From positions 1-25,293 of the forward strand of contig JAPMOS010000348.1 in the NCBI GenBank assembly GCA_027972325.1: 25,293 nucleotides of DNA, given 5' to 3'. The position numbers and the translations under genes are program-made. This DNA comes from Paratrimastix pyriformis (taxonomy: Eukaryota; Preaxostyla; Paratrimastigidae). Below the pieces are notes generated by a model, which was given only the letters and a program-made list of their open reading frames with translations, was not told the origin of the DNA and did not search any database. The first letter of the stretch is position 1; every line of letters begins with the position of its first letter. This document shows positions 12,701-22,160 of the stretch, piece by piece.

Positions 12701-15700
12701 TGGCCGCCGTCTCGGGCTGTACGACTCGCTGTCCACCCAGCTGTAGGTGCCGTTCTGGCCGGCCGCCCGCACGTGGAACCGGTACGACCGGCCGCCGACC
12801 AGCTCGGCCGGCAGGGCAATCACATCCAGGGCCGTCGTGTGCCCGTCGCCCGCCAGCTCGGCCACGGGGGCGCTCGCGTCGGCGCTCGTGGCCCCCGTCA
12901 GCCGCACCGCCGCCGGGCTGCCCGCGCAGCTGGTGCACCGGGCCCACACGTGGTACCGCACCCGGGGCCCGTCACCGCGTCGTCCTCGGCCAGGGCCTGC
13001 CGCTGCCAGGCCACCCGCAGCCGGTGGGGCCCACCAGGCTCACCGTGGGCTGGCCCAGGTCCTGCTCGGGCAGCACCACCGTCTCGGCCGTGGGGCTGCT
13101 CTCGACGTCCTCCGGGGCGGCCGTGGGGCTGCCCGCGTCGCTCTGGCCGAACAGGTAGCCGGCCCCGCTCAGCCGGGCGCGCACCTTCCACTCGTACCGG
13201 TGGCCGGGCTGCAGGGCCCCCGCCGTGGGGGCCGTGGCCGCGTCGACCCGCATCCACCAGTCGCCCGCCGTGCCGTTGGGGGGCGGCCCCGGGGCGCTGA
13301 CCACCGTCCAGTTGCCGTCGCCCACCGGCACCGGCGCGCCGCCGCCCGCCCCGGGCAGGCTCACCTCGCGCGCCAGCACCTGGTACTCCACCTGGTCGTC
13401 CAGGCCGGCCAGCTCGGTGCCCTGCAGCGCCACCACGGGCCAGTGCACCCGGGCGTGCGTGGGGGCCACCTCGTCCACCGTCGCCAGGGCCAGGTCCTCC
13501 AGGGGCATCTCCCAGCTGGCCGCCGTCTCGGGCTGTACGACTCGCTGTCCACCCAGCTGTAGGTGCCGTTCTGGCCGGCCGCCCGCACGTGGAACCGGTA
13601 CGACCGGCCGCCGACCAGCTCGGCCGGCAGGGCAATCACATCCAGGGCCGTCGTGTGCCCGTCGCCCGCCAGCTCGGCCACGGGGCGCTCGCGTCGGCGC
13701 TCGTGGCCCCCGTCAGCCGCACCGCCGCCGGGCTGCCCGCGCAGCTGGTGCACCGGGCCCACACGTGGTACCGCACCCCGGGGCCCGTCACCGCGTCGTC
13801 CTCGGCCAGGGCCTGCCGCTGCCAGGCCACCCGCAGCCGGTGGGGCCCACCAGGCTCACCGTGGGCTGGCCCAGGTCCTGCTCGGGCAGCACCACCGTCT
13901 CGGCCGTGGGGCTGCTCTCGACGTCCTCCGGGGCGGCCGTGGGGCTGCCCGCGTCGCTCTGGCCGAACAGGTAGCCGGCCCCGCTCAGCCGGGCGCGCAC
14001 CTTCCACTCGTACCGGTGGCCGGGCTGCAGGGCCCCGCCGTGGGGCCGTGGCCGCGTCGACCCGCATCCACCAGTCGCCCGCCGTGCCGTTGGGGGCGGC
14101 CCGCTGACCACCGTCCAGTTGCCGTCGCCCACCGGCACCGGCGCGCCGCCGCCCCGGGCAGGCTCACCTCGCGCGCCAGCACCTGGTACTCCACCTGGTC
14201 GTCCAGGCCGGCCAGCTCGGTGCCCTGCAGCGCCACCACGGGCCAGTGCACCCGGGCGTGCGTGGGGGCCACCTCGTCCACCGTCGCCAGGGCCAGGTCC
14301 TCCAGGGCATCTCCCAGCTGGCCGCCGTCTCGGGCTGTACGACTCGCTGTCCACCCAGCTGTAGGTGCCGTTCTGGCCGGCCGCCCGCACGTGGAACCGG
14401 TACGACCGGCCGCCGACCAGCTCGGCCGGCAGGGCAATCACATCCAGGGCCGTCGTGTGCCCGTCGCCCGCCAGCTCGGCCACGGGGCGCTCGCGTCGGC
14501 GCTCGTGGCCCCGTCAGCCGCACCGCCGCCGGGCTGCCCGCGCAGCTGGTGCACCGGGCCCACGTGGTACCGCACCCGGGGCCCGTCACCGCGTCGTCCT
14601 CGGCCAGGGCCTGCCGCTGCCAGGCCACCCGCAGCCGGTGGGGCCCACCAGGCTCACCGTGGGCTGGCCCAGGTCCTGCTCGGGCAGCACCACCGTCTCG
14701 GCCGTGGGGCTGCTCTCGACGTCCTCCGGGGCGGCCGTGGGGCTGCCCGCGTCGCTCTGGCCGAACAGGTAGCCGGCCCCGCTCAGCCGGGCGCGCACCT
14801 TCCACTCGTACCGGTGGCCGGGCTGCAGGGCCCCCGCCGTGGGGGGCCGTGGCCGCGTCGACCCGCATCCACCAGTCGCCCGCCGTGCCGTTGGGGCGGC
14901 CCCGGGGCGCTGACCACCGTCCAGTTGCCGTCGCCCACCGGCACCGGCGCGCCGCCGCCCGCCCGGGCAGGCTCACCTCGCGCGCCAGCACCTGGTACTC
15001 CACCTGGTCGTCCAGGCCGGCCAGCTCGGTGCCCTGCAGCGCCACCACGGGCCAGTGCACCCGGGCGTGCGTGGGGGCCACCTCGTCCACCGTCGCCAGG
15101 GCCAGGTCCTCCAGGGCATCTCCCAGCTGGCCGCCGTCTCGGGCTGTACGACTCGCTGTCCACCCAGCTGTAGGTGCCGTTCTGGCCGGCCGCCCGCACG
15201 TGGAACCGGTACGACCGGCCGCCGACCAGCTCGGCCGGCAGGGCAATCACATCCAGGGCCGTCGTGTGCCCGTCGCCCGCCAGCTCGGCCACGGGGGCGC
15301 TCGCGTCGGCGCTCGTGGCCCCCGTCAGCCGCACCGCCGCCGGGCTGCCCGCGCAGCTGGTGCACCGGGCCCACACGTGGTACCGCACCCGGGGCCCGTC
15401 ACCGCGTCGTCCTCGGCCAGGGCCTGCCGCTGCCAGGCCACCCGCAGCCGGTGGGGGCCCACCAGGCTCACCGTGGGCTGGCCCAGGTCCTGCTCGGGCA
15501 GCACCACCGTCTCGGCCGTGGGGCTGCTCTCGACGTCCTCCGGGGCGGCCGTGGGGCTGCCCGCGTCGCTCTGGCCGAACAGGTAGCCGGCCCCGCTCAG
15601 CCGGGCGCGCACCTTCCACTCGTACCGGTGGCCGGGCTGCGGGCCCCCCGCCGTGGGGGCCGTGGCCGCGTCGACCCGCATCCACCAGTCGCCCGCCGTG

Positions 15701-18048
15701 CCGTTGGGGGCGGCCCGGGGCGCTGACCACCGTCCAGTTGCCGTCGCCCACCGGCACCGGCGCGCCGCCGCCCGCCCGGGCAGGCTCACCTCGCGCGCCA
15801 GCACCTGGTACTCCACCTGGTCGTCCAGGCCGGCCAGCTCGGTGCCCTGCAGCGCCACCACGGGCCAGTGCACCCGGGCGTGCGTGGGGGCCACCTCGTC
15901 CACCGTCGCCAGGGCCAGGTCCTCCAGGGCATCTCCCAGCTGGCCGCCGTCTCGGGCTGCACGACTCGCTGTCCAGCTGTAGGTGCCGTTCTGGCCGGCC
16001 GCCCGCACGTGGAACCGGTACCGGCCGCCGACCAGCTCGGCCGGCAGGGCAATCACATCCAGACATCCTCCGTCGCCCGCCGCTCGGCCCGGGGGCGCTC
16101 CGTCCGCCTTCCCCGTCAGCCGCACCGCCGCCGGTTTGCCCGCGCAGCTGGTGCACGGGCCCATGGTACCGCACCCGGGGCCCGTCACCGCGTCGTCCTC
16201 GGCCAGGGCCGCCGCTGCCAGGCCACCCGCAGCCGGTGGGGGCCCACCAGGCTCACCGTGGGCTGGCCCAGGTCCTGCTCGGGCAGCACCACCGTCTCGG
16301 CCGTGGGCTGCTCGACGTCCTCCGGGGCGGCCGTGGGCTGCCCGCGTCCTCTGGCCCAGGTATGCGCCAGCTGACAAGGCCTTCCGCGTCCCGGCTCCGA
16401 GTGTCCATGTGGGGCCGTGGCCGTCGACCCGCATCCTCGCCCGCCGTGACGTTGTGGGCGGCCCGGGGCGCTGACCACCGTCAGGACTCGCAAATGGCTC
16501 CACCGCCGAGAATTCAAGCGTCACAGTGTCGCCATCATGTGCCTGGGTTGAGCCCAGGGCGCTGTTCGTCCGCAGGCTTGCCGTGGTCACTCCGTTCCCT
16601 GCCCCTACGTCAATCACCTCATGAGTGCTCATCCGAAGAGACCATGACATCCAGACCGTTTCCTCCAGCTCTCAGCAGCTGTTCCGTTGTCGGCCGGGAG
16701 CCTCCTCCCTTCGCCGATCGCGTTCAAAAGCTCCCAGCCTTTGTGAGCCTTGTCTGGCCTTTGGTTGTTGTCCTTTTCCAGGTGGCCCAGGTCTCAGTTC
16801 CTATTCAAAGCATGCACAACCCACTCAAATGAACCTCCGATTCAGCCGTCAAGCCCCCCCCCCCCCCCCCCCCCCCGAAACAAGTGAGAATGCCGTGCGG
16901 ACCTTCTCGGATCCACAGCGCTCTGTGATCCTTGCTGCTGGACTCGCAGTCCAGAAGCACCACATCATCCTGTGAAGGGCAGGAAAATATCAGTGCCTCT
17001 GGCAACTTCCACCTCGGCCATGCGCAGACCAGTGCTGAGAGGGTGTATCTTCGGTGACACTCTTCAGGGACGGTGATCCGCCTCTGGATCTGCAAGCTTC
17101 CCTCTGCGTTCATCGCAAGACGCACCGCTGTCCTTGCGTTCCCGCAGTCCTCGACAGCCCAGAGGCTCCCCCCTCCCTCTGGGTCCGCCGCCAGAAGTGG
17201 GTCGAAGGAGCACCCTGGGGCCGACACCACTTGACGCGGGATTGGTCGGATCTTCCATGTTGAATCTGGTGGCCCTCGATCGATGTGGAAGGACAAAATC
17301 CTGCTTCCACCGCCGGTCGCCCCCGGCTCTTTGTTCCCCACAACATGGAGAAGGATGGATGGCACTGATGGGACAGATGGCCCAGGTGACGTTGCGACCA
17401 GAAGTCCCGCTGGGTTCTGTAGGGATGTGATCGACGTCAAGTCGCTGGTTTGGTCCGTCCGCGCTTCATCCCATTTCGTTGTCCCTGCGCCGCCATGAAT
17501 CCCTGTCGTCGCAGAATCGTTGGGCGGCAGCAGACCTTGCTCGTAAAATGTCACTGTTCCCCCAGTGCTCGAAACCGCCAACAAGCCATTCGATATTGAA
17601 CAACTTTCACAAAGAGAAGAAATCGAAAGACTTGCCGGAGAACCCCAGTTCCAGGTCCCATCTACAAAATGGCGGTGCGCTCTAACGATGAAATTGTTCG
17701 AGCCTGCAGACCATTCGCTCTTGGATAAATAACACATGGACGTGCCGAAAAGCAAAGAATCAGAAAATCCGAATCCATGCACAGGCAAGATGGAGCCGCA
17801 GTCAGATTAACGACCGAAAGAGAACTCCATCCTTTTGCAAAATGAGCCAAAAACTCATCCAACAATGGTGCAGTCAGACCTTCTTTCCCGAAGTTACTCG
17901 AAAGAAGAGCCTGCCCCTCCGTGTATACATACGAAACCCCTGATGCGGCTGCCCAACCGCCAAAGTTTTGACCAACAGCCTCCACACAGCATAACAAATG
18001 GGCGAAAACCAGGATAGAAAACAAGTGGAGGCCGCTGGACAGCTTCAT
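1..18048 (-). CDS. giant secreted/surface protein with FN3-doublet array, C-terminal end not resolved
   Basis: The start chosen is the ATG at 18048: it opens a signal peptide (MKLSSGLHLF, then a hydrophobic ILVFAHLLCCVEA core, probable cleavage near VEA-VG). About 400 residues of propeller-like sequence follow (to about 16.8 kb), a short linker, and then about 19 tandem units of 273 residues, each with two FN3 domains. The product would exceed 5,500 residues. FN3 repeats usually act as extracellular spacers or adhesion modules, so an extracellular matrix, cell-wall or adhesion role is the likely inference; no catalytic motif is visible. The frame is interrupted many times, nearly always by loss of one or a few bases in G/C runs, while each unit still codes for the same protein in one of the three minus frames. 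The stop codon was not found; coding may end in 1-1,000 or continue beyond the window. No close family member is recognised. Confidence 0.75.
720..1460 (-). repeat. diverged C-terminal end of the FN3 array
   Basis: Recognisable pieces of the unit persist but with many substitutions. The FN3-A strand block appears as ATTALDVIALPASWSAALYRFH (about 770-830 on the minus strand, split here as ATTALDVIALPA then SWSAALYRFH). Between 1,130 and 1,210 the unit is interrupted by a highly charged stretch, RQRKKKEEEERQARRA, which no central unit contains. This is what the end of an array outside homogenising exchange would look like. The frame cannot be fixed across the region. Confidence 0.6.
1190..16480 (-). 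repeat. tandem array of ~819-bp units, each encoding two FN3 domains (about 19 copies)
   Basis: A fixed landmark (taggtgccgttctggccggcc, or a slight variant in the leftmost copy) recurs 19 times, near 1464, 2244, 3019, 3811, 4610, 5420, 6235, 7047, 7857, 8669, 9479, 10292, 11110, 11927, 12744, 13560, 14362, 15171 and 15980. Spacing is 775-799 bp at the left, 816-818 bp at 10.3-13.6 kb, and 802-809 bp at the right; the full in-frame unit is 819 bp. On the minus strand, FN3 domain A runs from HRLRVAWQRQ to YRFHVRAAGQNGTYSW, and FN3 domain B from ARVHWPV to YEWKVRARLSGAGYLFGQS. Linkers are acidic and rich in P, S and T. Each unit has one Cys-x-x-Cys (ARCTSCAG) and three N-glycosylation sequons (NGT, NWT, NGT). 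Copies differ mainly by small deletions and by very few substitutions. Confidence 0.93.
16080..16480 (-). repeat. diverged N-terminal first FN3 unit
   Basis: The unit nearest the N-terminus matches the array consensus in patches (for instance the LPEQDLGQPTVSLVGP block near 16,240-16,290) but carries substitutions and deletions throughout, unlike the central units. Upstream of it, at 16,480-16,600, the frame gives DGDTVTLEFSAVEPF, which may be the first, non-repetitive FN3-like strand set joining the propeller-like region to the array. Confidence 0.6.
16805..17815 (-). other. propeller-like region of the FN3 giant protein
   Basis: A 330-residue open stretch reads as repeated short beta-strand blocks with Gly/Ser turns: VDGTWNWGSPASLSI followed by ISNGLLAVSSTGGTVTFYEQ, then ILSFHIDRGPPDSTWKI, SLWAVEDCGNARTAVRLAM, and QDDVVLLDCESSSKDHRALW. 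This spacing resembles blades of FG-GAP or WD-type beta-propellers, which often cap secreted or surface proteins. The resemblance is by pattern only; no blade has a full diagnostic motif. There are several Cys residues, in keeping with an extracellular domain. The open stretch ends in a homopolymer of 23 G (minus strand) at 16854-16876, where the base count, and hence the frame into the FN3 array, is uncertain. Confidence 0.45.
16854..16876. repeat. poly-C tract (23 C; poly-G on the coding strand)
   Basis: An uninterrupted run of 23 C. It lies inside or at the edge of the coding part of the FN3 giant gene, where it would code for poly-Gly. Its length decides the downstream frame and is the kind of tract that sequencers miscount. 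Confidence 0.95.
17660..18048 (-). other. signal peptide and N-terminal segment of the FN3 giant protein
   Basis: Residues 1-22 form a classic signal peptide: basic start (MKLSSG), hydrophobic core, and small residues before the likely cut. The mature N-terminus (GQNFGGWAAASGVSYVY) is rich in G, S and aromatics. The frame runs to about 17810, where the sense shifts by one base into the next minus frame, which continues with GSILPVHGFGFSDSLLFG. The shift can be explained by one missing base near 17805-17815; I see no convincing intron there. An upstream open stretch ends with a stop near 18169, leaving about 120 bp for the promoter and 5' UTR. Confidence 0.65.
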
Positions 18049-18168
18049 TTGAACAGAAAGCGTTTTTCCGGTCCAATCAAGAACCGGTTTGATAGCCGCT
18101 CAGGCTGCTGGAGTTTGCCGGTGCGCTTTAGCGGGGGATGAGGTAGGAGATCAATGAAGATAATGATC

Positions 18169-18760
18169 CTATTTTGATAACGACACACTAGTATCCACTG
18201 GTTTGTGCAACTCATCGTCCTCGTTACCGCCCCCACGATTGGCGGTGCTTTCGTGTTTTGGGATCCAGCAACAGTGGCTCATGTCGGCAGAGTCATGCCC
18301 TCCCGCTGGTTCGCTCTCGATACTGGGCATCCTGATTCCCACAATGCCGGTTTGGACCGTCCTCGGCCCCAAGACACGGCAACAAATAGAACCTCGATCT
18401 GCCTCCTGATTCGGATGAGCTCACCACTCCGGGGTTAGGTCCGAGCACCTGGACTCCAACTTTTGTTTGTGGCATGGGCGAGACTTCATGATTGATGAGA
18501 CGCACCTGAGAACGGAAACTGCATCAAAACACCCCACCACCAGATGCCGAGAGCCCCATCCGGGTGGTCACCACCCCGGGTGACCTGCTGGGCCTCCTTG
18601 GTCGTGGTTTTGTTTTCCTCGCAATTCCAGCAACCGAGATGACCAGTCCGTTTGGACTGGAGCTGTAACGTACTGGGCAGGTGTGGCCCTGCCCTCCGGC
18701 CTGGTTTCGTAAGAACCCTTCGCCAGCCTTTCGCACGGGGATCGCGCTGCATGGTCGGGT
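18169..18760 (-). other. unresolved open stretches, possible exon(s) of unknown gene
   Basis: On the minus strand a splice-acceptor-like TTCTCAG near 18507 is followed by VRLINHEVSPMPQTKVGVQV, and a second frame from about 18372 ends with ELHKPVDTSVSLSK and a stop at 18169. Joining the two would need a one-base shift near 18370, the same kind of break as in the neighbours. The plus strand also has an open stretch at 18205-18438 (IGGAFVFWDPATVAHVG). Neither is recognised as a family. It could be the 3' part of the cyclin-like gene, a small gene, or noncoding. Confidence 0.25.
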
Positions 18761-18810
18761 ATCGCGCAGGGCCGACCCCAGGAATGTGAGCGTGGTCCGG
18801 CCCCGTGTCA

Positions 18811-18829
18811 CCCCCCCCCCCCCCCCCCC
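18811..18829. repeat. poly-C tract (19 C)
   Basis: A run of 19 C between the unresolved open stretches and the gene-poor interval. Confidence 0.95.
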
Positions 18830-19280
18830 GCTCGGGATCTGGCCCTGAATGTATCTTTTGTCATCCCTCTGATTCCCAAGCCCTGTCGTTCCCACCCGTC
18901 GGCTGTTTGTTGTTCTCACGCAATACCCATCGTGGCTGCATTTCATCGTATTGCGCGACCCGGTTGAGCCCCCCGGTGGTTCATGCGCCTCGTTCAATTG
19001 TCCATCGTTTCATCGTCATGTTCATCCACAAGGTGACAGGGAACATCAATCCAGGCAAAAAGGAAGGAGCATCATTTCAACAAGAAGAGTGTGGTTAAGG
19101 GGCAAAAAAGCTGTTCAGGGAGGAGACCGGGAGGTGGAGACCGCGCCGAGGAAAATGGGTTTCAATCTGCGCAGGAGGGTGATGGATACTTGGGAGCCGA
19201 AATAAGGAGGGTTAAACTATCAGACGCGACAGCAACAACTGCCGGAACCACCACACAACGCACACACAGAGACACACAGA

Positions 19281-19320
<40 letters not shown>

Positions 19321-19784
19321 AAACGCCGACACAAAGAAATGAACAAGAGGTGAAGATCAGGTTAACAAATCGCAGTCCAACCGCACGTCACAAATGTTCT
19401 AAACACAACGATCAACATCCATCCAATGGTCGGGGAAAAGTGAACGTGTCATGGGTCAAAAACCAACTAAAACAAATGGGGAAAAGAGGTGGAGGTGGAA
19501 GGTTCAGGTTGGGAAGAAGCCGGGCCGAATCCAATATCCCCGCTCACGTCACAAATCCACACAACAATTAATTGACACAACCATACCAGACACCGCTCGT
19601 ACACCGTTCAAATACAACAACCAATTCTCTCAAACCCGAACTCATTCCGAAGGGAGGAAAAAGGAAAGAACAGTTAGCAAAAAACAAAGCGCACATCCAA
19701 TTCAAACGGTTCAATTCAAATATCACAACCAAGCAAACCCCTCACTCCAAGCATTCAAGAGCGGAATGAAAGATGGCGACAGAC
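18830..19784. other. no gene resolved; microsatellite and A/C-rich spacer
   Basis: This interval is lower in GC than the rest. It holds a (CA)n tract at 19282-19316 and A/C-rich sequence after it. If the GTCTGT at 19784 is used as a donor, this is the last intron and 3' region of the cyclin-like gene; otherwise it is 3' UTR and spacer. No convincing exon, RNA gene or element was seen. Confidence 0.5.
19282..19316. repeat. (CA)n microsatellite
   Basis: About 17 CA dinucleotides, preceded by interrupted cacacagaga copies and followed by an A run. Confidence 0.95.
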
Positions 19785-20393
19785 AAATCTCCAACGAGTC
19801 CCGGGGCAATGCCAAAGCAAGCGCAAGCTGGTTCAAGTCGTGCATCGAGAGGTTGCAAGACCAGCCAAGGGTCTGCAGGATCTGCAGCTCATTGAACAGA
19901 AGCCGCTCAGGGCGAAGATGAAGGGCTTTGCAGAGACTCCGTTGAAAATTGGCTTGTCTTTGGTGACTTTCTGCGCCAAATGAAGCGAGAGCAGCACAAT
20001 GTAGAAGATTTCGGATTCCTTCCATGTTCCCGCACGAGTTCCGGGCCAGCAGCATTCAGATACCGTCTAAAATTAAAAATAACATGAAAAAGGTGAGCAC
20101 AAGACCACAGACAAGAGAAGTGAGAGGCCCAACATCAGCGTCACATCGTCTGCCCGCGAGATATTTGCGATCTCCTCGAGCTGGGCCTTAAGCCTCCTTG
20201 AATTCGCCAAGCTTGGGAAAAGGACTGCATCCAGTTGACCCAGCGGTTCAAAATATCCGTGAAGACGGGCACAGGGCTGCTTGGGGAGTTTTACCTGCGC
20301 ATCCATCGGACCCGCTGAGGGTGGTACCGTGGCGACCTCAATTTGCATCATTGGGCTGGCCTGCTGAGACTTCACCCCGAATTCAATCTCCAT
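19785..20393 (-). CDS. cyclin-box-like protein (partial model, two exons)
   Basis: Exon 1 runs from the ATG at 20393 (MEIEFGVKSQ) to 20113; a 46-nt intron (20112-20067, GTCTGT...TTTTAG, phase 2) joins it to exon 2. The joined frame gives DDVTLMLGLSLLLRYLNAAG, followed in the next frames by FYIVLLSLHLAQKVTKDKP and LLFNELQILQTLGWSCNLS. Together these follow the helix order of a cyclin N-terminal box: first helix with RYL, the hydrophobic LASK-like helix, and the NELQ-LQTLGW helix. Cyclins bind and activate cyclin-dependent kinases; the short divergent box is nearest in feel to PHO80/cyclin-Y-like forms, which is a guess. Exon 2 needs one extra base at about 20015-20032 and another at about 19923-19930 to stay in frame, both beside G/C runs. 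A second GTCTGT at 19784 may be a donor; the C-terminus is not resolved. The gene starts about 180 bp after the poly(A) signal of the upstream ARP gene. Confidence 0.55.
20067..20112 (-). other. 46-nt intron in the cyclin-like gene
   Basis: It starts GTCTGT, ends TTTTAG after a T-rich tract, and is phase 2. Removing it joins LGLSLL to RYLNAAG across the first cyclin helix. Its length equals that of ARP intron 1. Confidence 0.65.
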
Positions 20394-20570
20394 CGCTTCG
20401 TCCTTTTTTGGCTGGGAATTGGCCCGTGGTAGTGCCAACTGATCTGAAATTTGGGCAAATTGGTTTCTAATTAATTATGTTCTTCCCTGGTGACGCCAAT
20501 CATCTCCACTTTTGTTTGTTTTGTGGTTGGGAAGGAGAACATTGGGTGGTTGGAGAGAACGCTCGGGGTC

Positions 20571-20576
20571 TTTATT
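20571..20576 (-). terminator. AATAAA poly(A) signal of the ARP10-like gene
   Basis: AATAAA on the minus strand overlaps the TAA stop (20577-20575) of the last open stretch of the ARP10-like gene. It sits about 180 bp before the next gene's ATG. Confidence 0.55.
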
Positions 20577-21190
20577 AGAACGTCTCATCTTGGGATCGTT
20601 GATGTTCAAGCTGGACACGGCGTTTTGTGGCTGCCTCCGCTCCAAGTGCCCCGAGGAGAGCTGTTCGATCTAGGTGTGCTGGCAGATTTCCGATCTGCGG
20701 CGGAACCGGATGATCACTGCGAATCGATGCTGATGACGGCTGCTGCAGCGGTGGCGGCAATGGCCTTTGTGCCGACAATGATGACCGGAGGATGGGCTCT
20801 CGCGGTTGTGTCATGGCGCGTTGTGGTGTGGTTGCGGTGGAAGCGGGCGGGATCCGCCGGGCGGTGGTGGAAGTTGCCCCCCCATGGGAATAGCCACCGG
20901 GAGCGGCACTTGCACTAGTCGCCGCGGAGGGACGGAGGGGGTCGTGATGGGTGCCGAGGGTCGGTGGAGGGTACCTGAGGGAATGTTGGCTATCGGCACC
21001 AGCATCACCGACGGAAGCACCCCGGACGTGGCCAGGACGCATGGGGGCAGCTGGCGGCTGGGGGTTGAACAGGCGGGGCGATGCGGGCTGGGGCGAGTGG
21101 ATCGAACCGGGTCGCCAATAGCAAACTCGGGTCGGCCGCGATGGCAGCCGCCGTGAGGCGCACGGCGGGGCACGAGATGAGCGGCTTCAG
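20575..21190 (-). other. Pro-rich C-terminal tail or 3' region of the ARP10-like gene, frame unresolved
   Basis: After SIMG the actin-like sequence fades into Pro/Ala/Ser-rich text. Two minus frames are open in turn: one from about 21212 to 20811 (IANIPSGTLHRPSAPITTPS) and one from 21042 to 20575 (PAHLDRTALLGALGAEAATK). They overlap at a run of seven C at 20877-20883, a likely place for a miscount. A candidate GTCGGT donor also lies near 21000. The stop of the second frame coincides with the poly(A) signal. Human ACTR10 has no such tail. Confidence 0.4.
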
Positions 21191-22114
21191 GGCCCCATGA
21201 TTGAGGCTCCAACCCAGGTCATGATGCTGGGCGGGAAGTGGAATGGGGCCTCAGGGGGCTAGCCACTGGGCGCATCATTGGGGTGAAGGAAGAGGCGGCC
21301 GCTGGCGAGGCCATGGCCCGGTGCGGCTGGTACCCGTGTGGCAGGCGCTAAGTCGAAGCGGGGCGCTTGGTGTAGGGTGGAGAGCGGGTACAGGGCACAG
21401 CGGGGTAACAGGGCTGGGTGGGTGGGTGGGTGTGTGGTGGAGCAAAGGGACTGATCAATCGGACAGTCTGTGGAGTAAAGAGGGAAAGAAGTAACGGACA
21501 AAACCAGAGAGGTAGAAGAGACAGCACGAATGTCACCGCACCCGTGTTTGTGTGTGTGTGTGAGTACGAGGGAAGCGGGTGAATGTGGGGAATGAGCGAG
21601 GATGCGGCCCGAACAGAAACCGGCCAAATGGCTGGAAGGGCGTGGCCACCATGACCCGATCAGATAACCCGAATGGTCATAATGACTGTCATGACTGGAA
21701 TGGCCATAACGACTATAACCGCGTGACCATCATGACCATCATGACCATCACCATAATGACCATAATGACCAGAACAACGAACCACATGTCCATAACGATC
21801 GTAATGGCCATAATGCCCATCATGACCAGCATGACCATAACAACTAACCACATGTCCATAATGATCATAATGATCATAATGACCAGAATGAGCAAGGCGT
21901 GGGCATGTGGGCGCGGGTGGTGCTCGGGTGTCTGACCGGGCCTGGGGTGCGGGAGCGGACCGGGGTATGGAGACGCCTCAGGGCCCGGCGAAGCTCCTGG
22001 CAAAACCTGTTGAACGCGCCGGGGTGGTGGGTGATCGTGAGCTGCCGAGAAAACAACAAGGGCTTCGTGGGAACGATGGATTGAGAGGGATGATGATTGG
22101 ATGATGCTGCTCCC

Positions 22115-22160
<46 letters not shown>

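Larger units (their letters stand above)
21259..21960 (-). other. ARP10-like intron 9 (GTCCGC...GCTAG) with repeats
   Basis: Phase 0. It joins LRRLHTP to PPEAPFHFPPSIMTW. It contains a degenerate ccataatga/ccatcatga repeat at about 21650-21895 and one copy of the dispersed repeat at 21476-21562. Confidence 0.65.

Noticed and set aside
9631-12819. A single uninterrupted minus-strand open frame of 1,062 codons as one real protein.
   Set aside because: It alternates between the FN3 sense and meaningless frames at each small deletion; it is open only because stops are rare. The real protein is spread over the three frames.
1190-16480. CRISPR-like array or satellite DNA.
   Set aside because: Units are 819 bp, contiguous without spacers, and code for FN3 domains with conserved structural residues.
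17020-17075. Very short intron at GTCTGCGCATGG in the propeller-like region.
   Set aside because: The only nearby acceptor would give an intron of about 31 nt, shorter than any supported here, and the frame is open without it.
18205-18438. Small plus-strand gene (APTIGGAFVFWDP...).
   Set aside because: No family recognised, no supporting start or splice context, and the opposite strand is equally open; kept only as part of the unresolved region.
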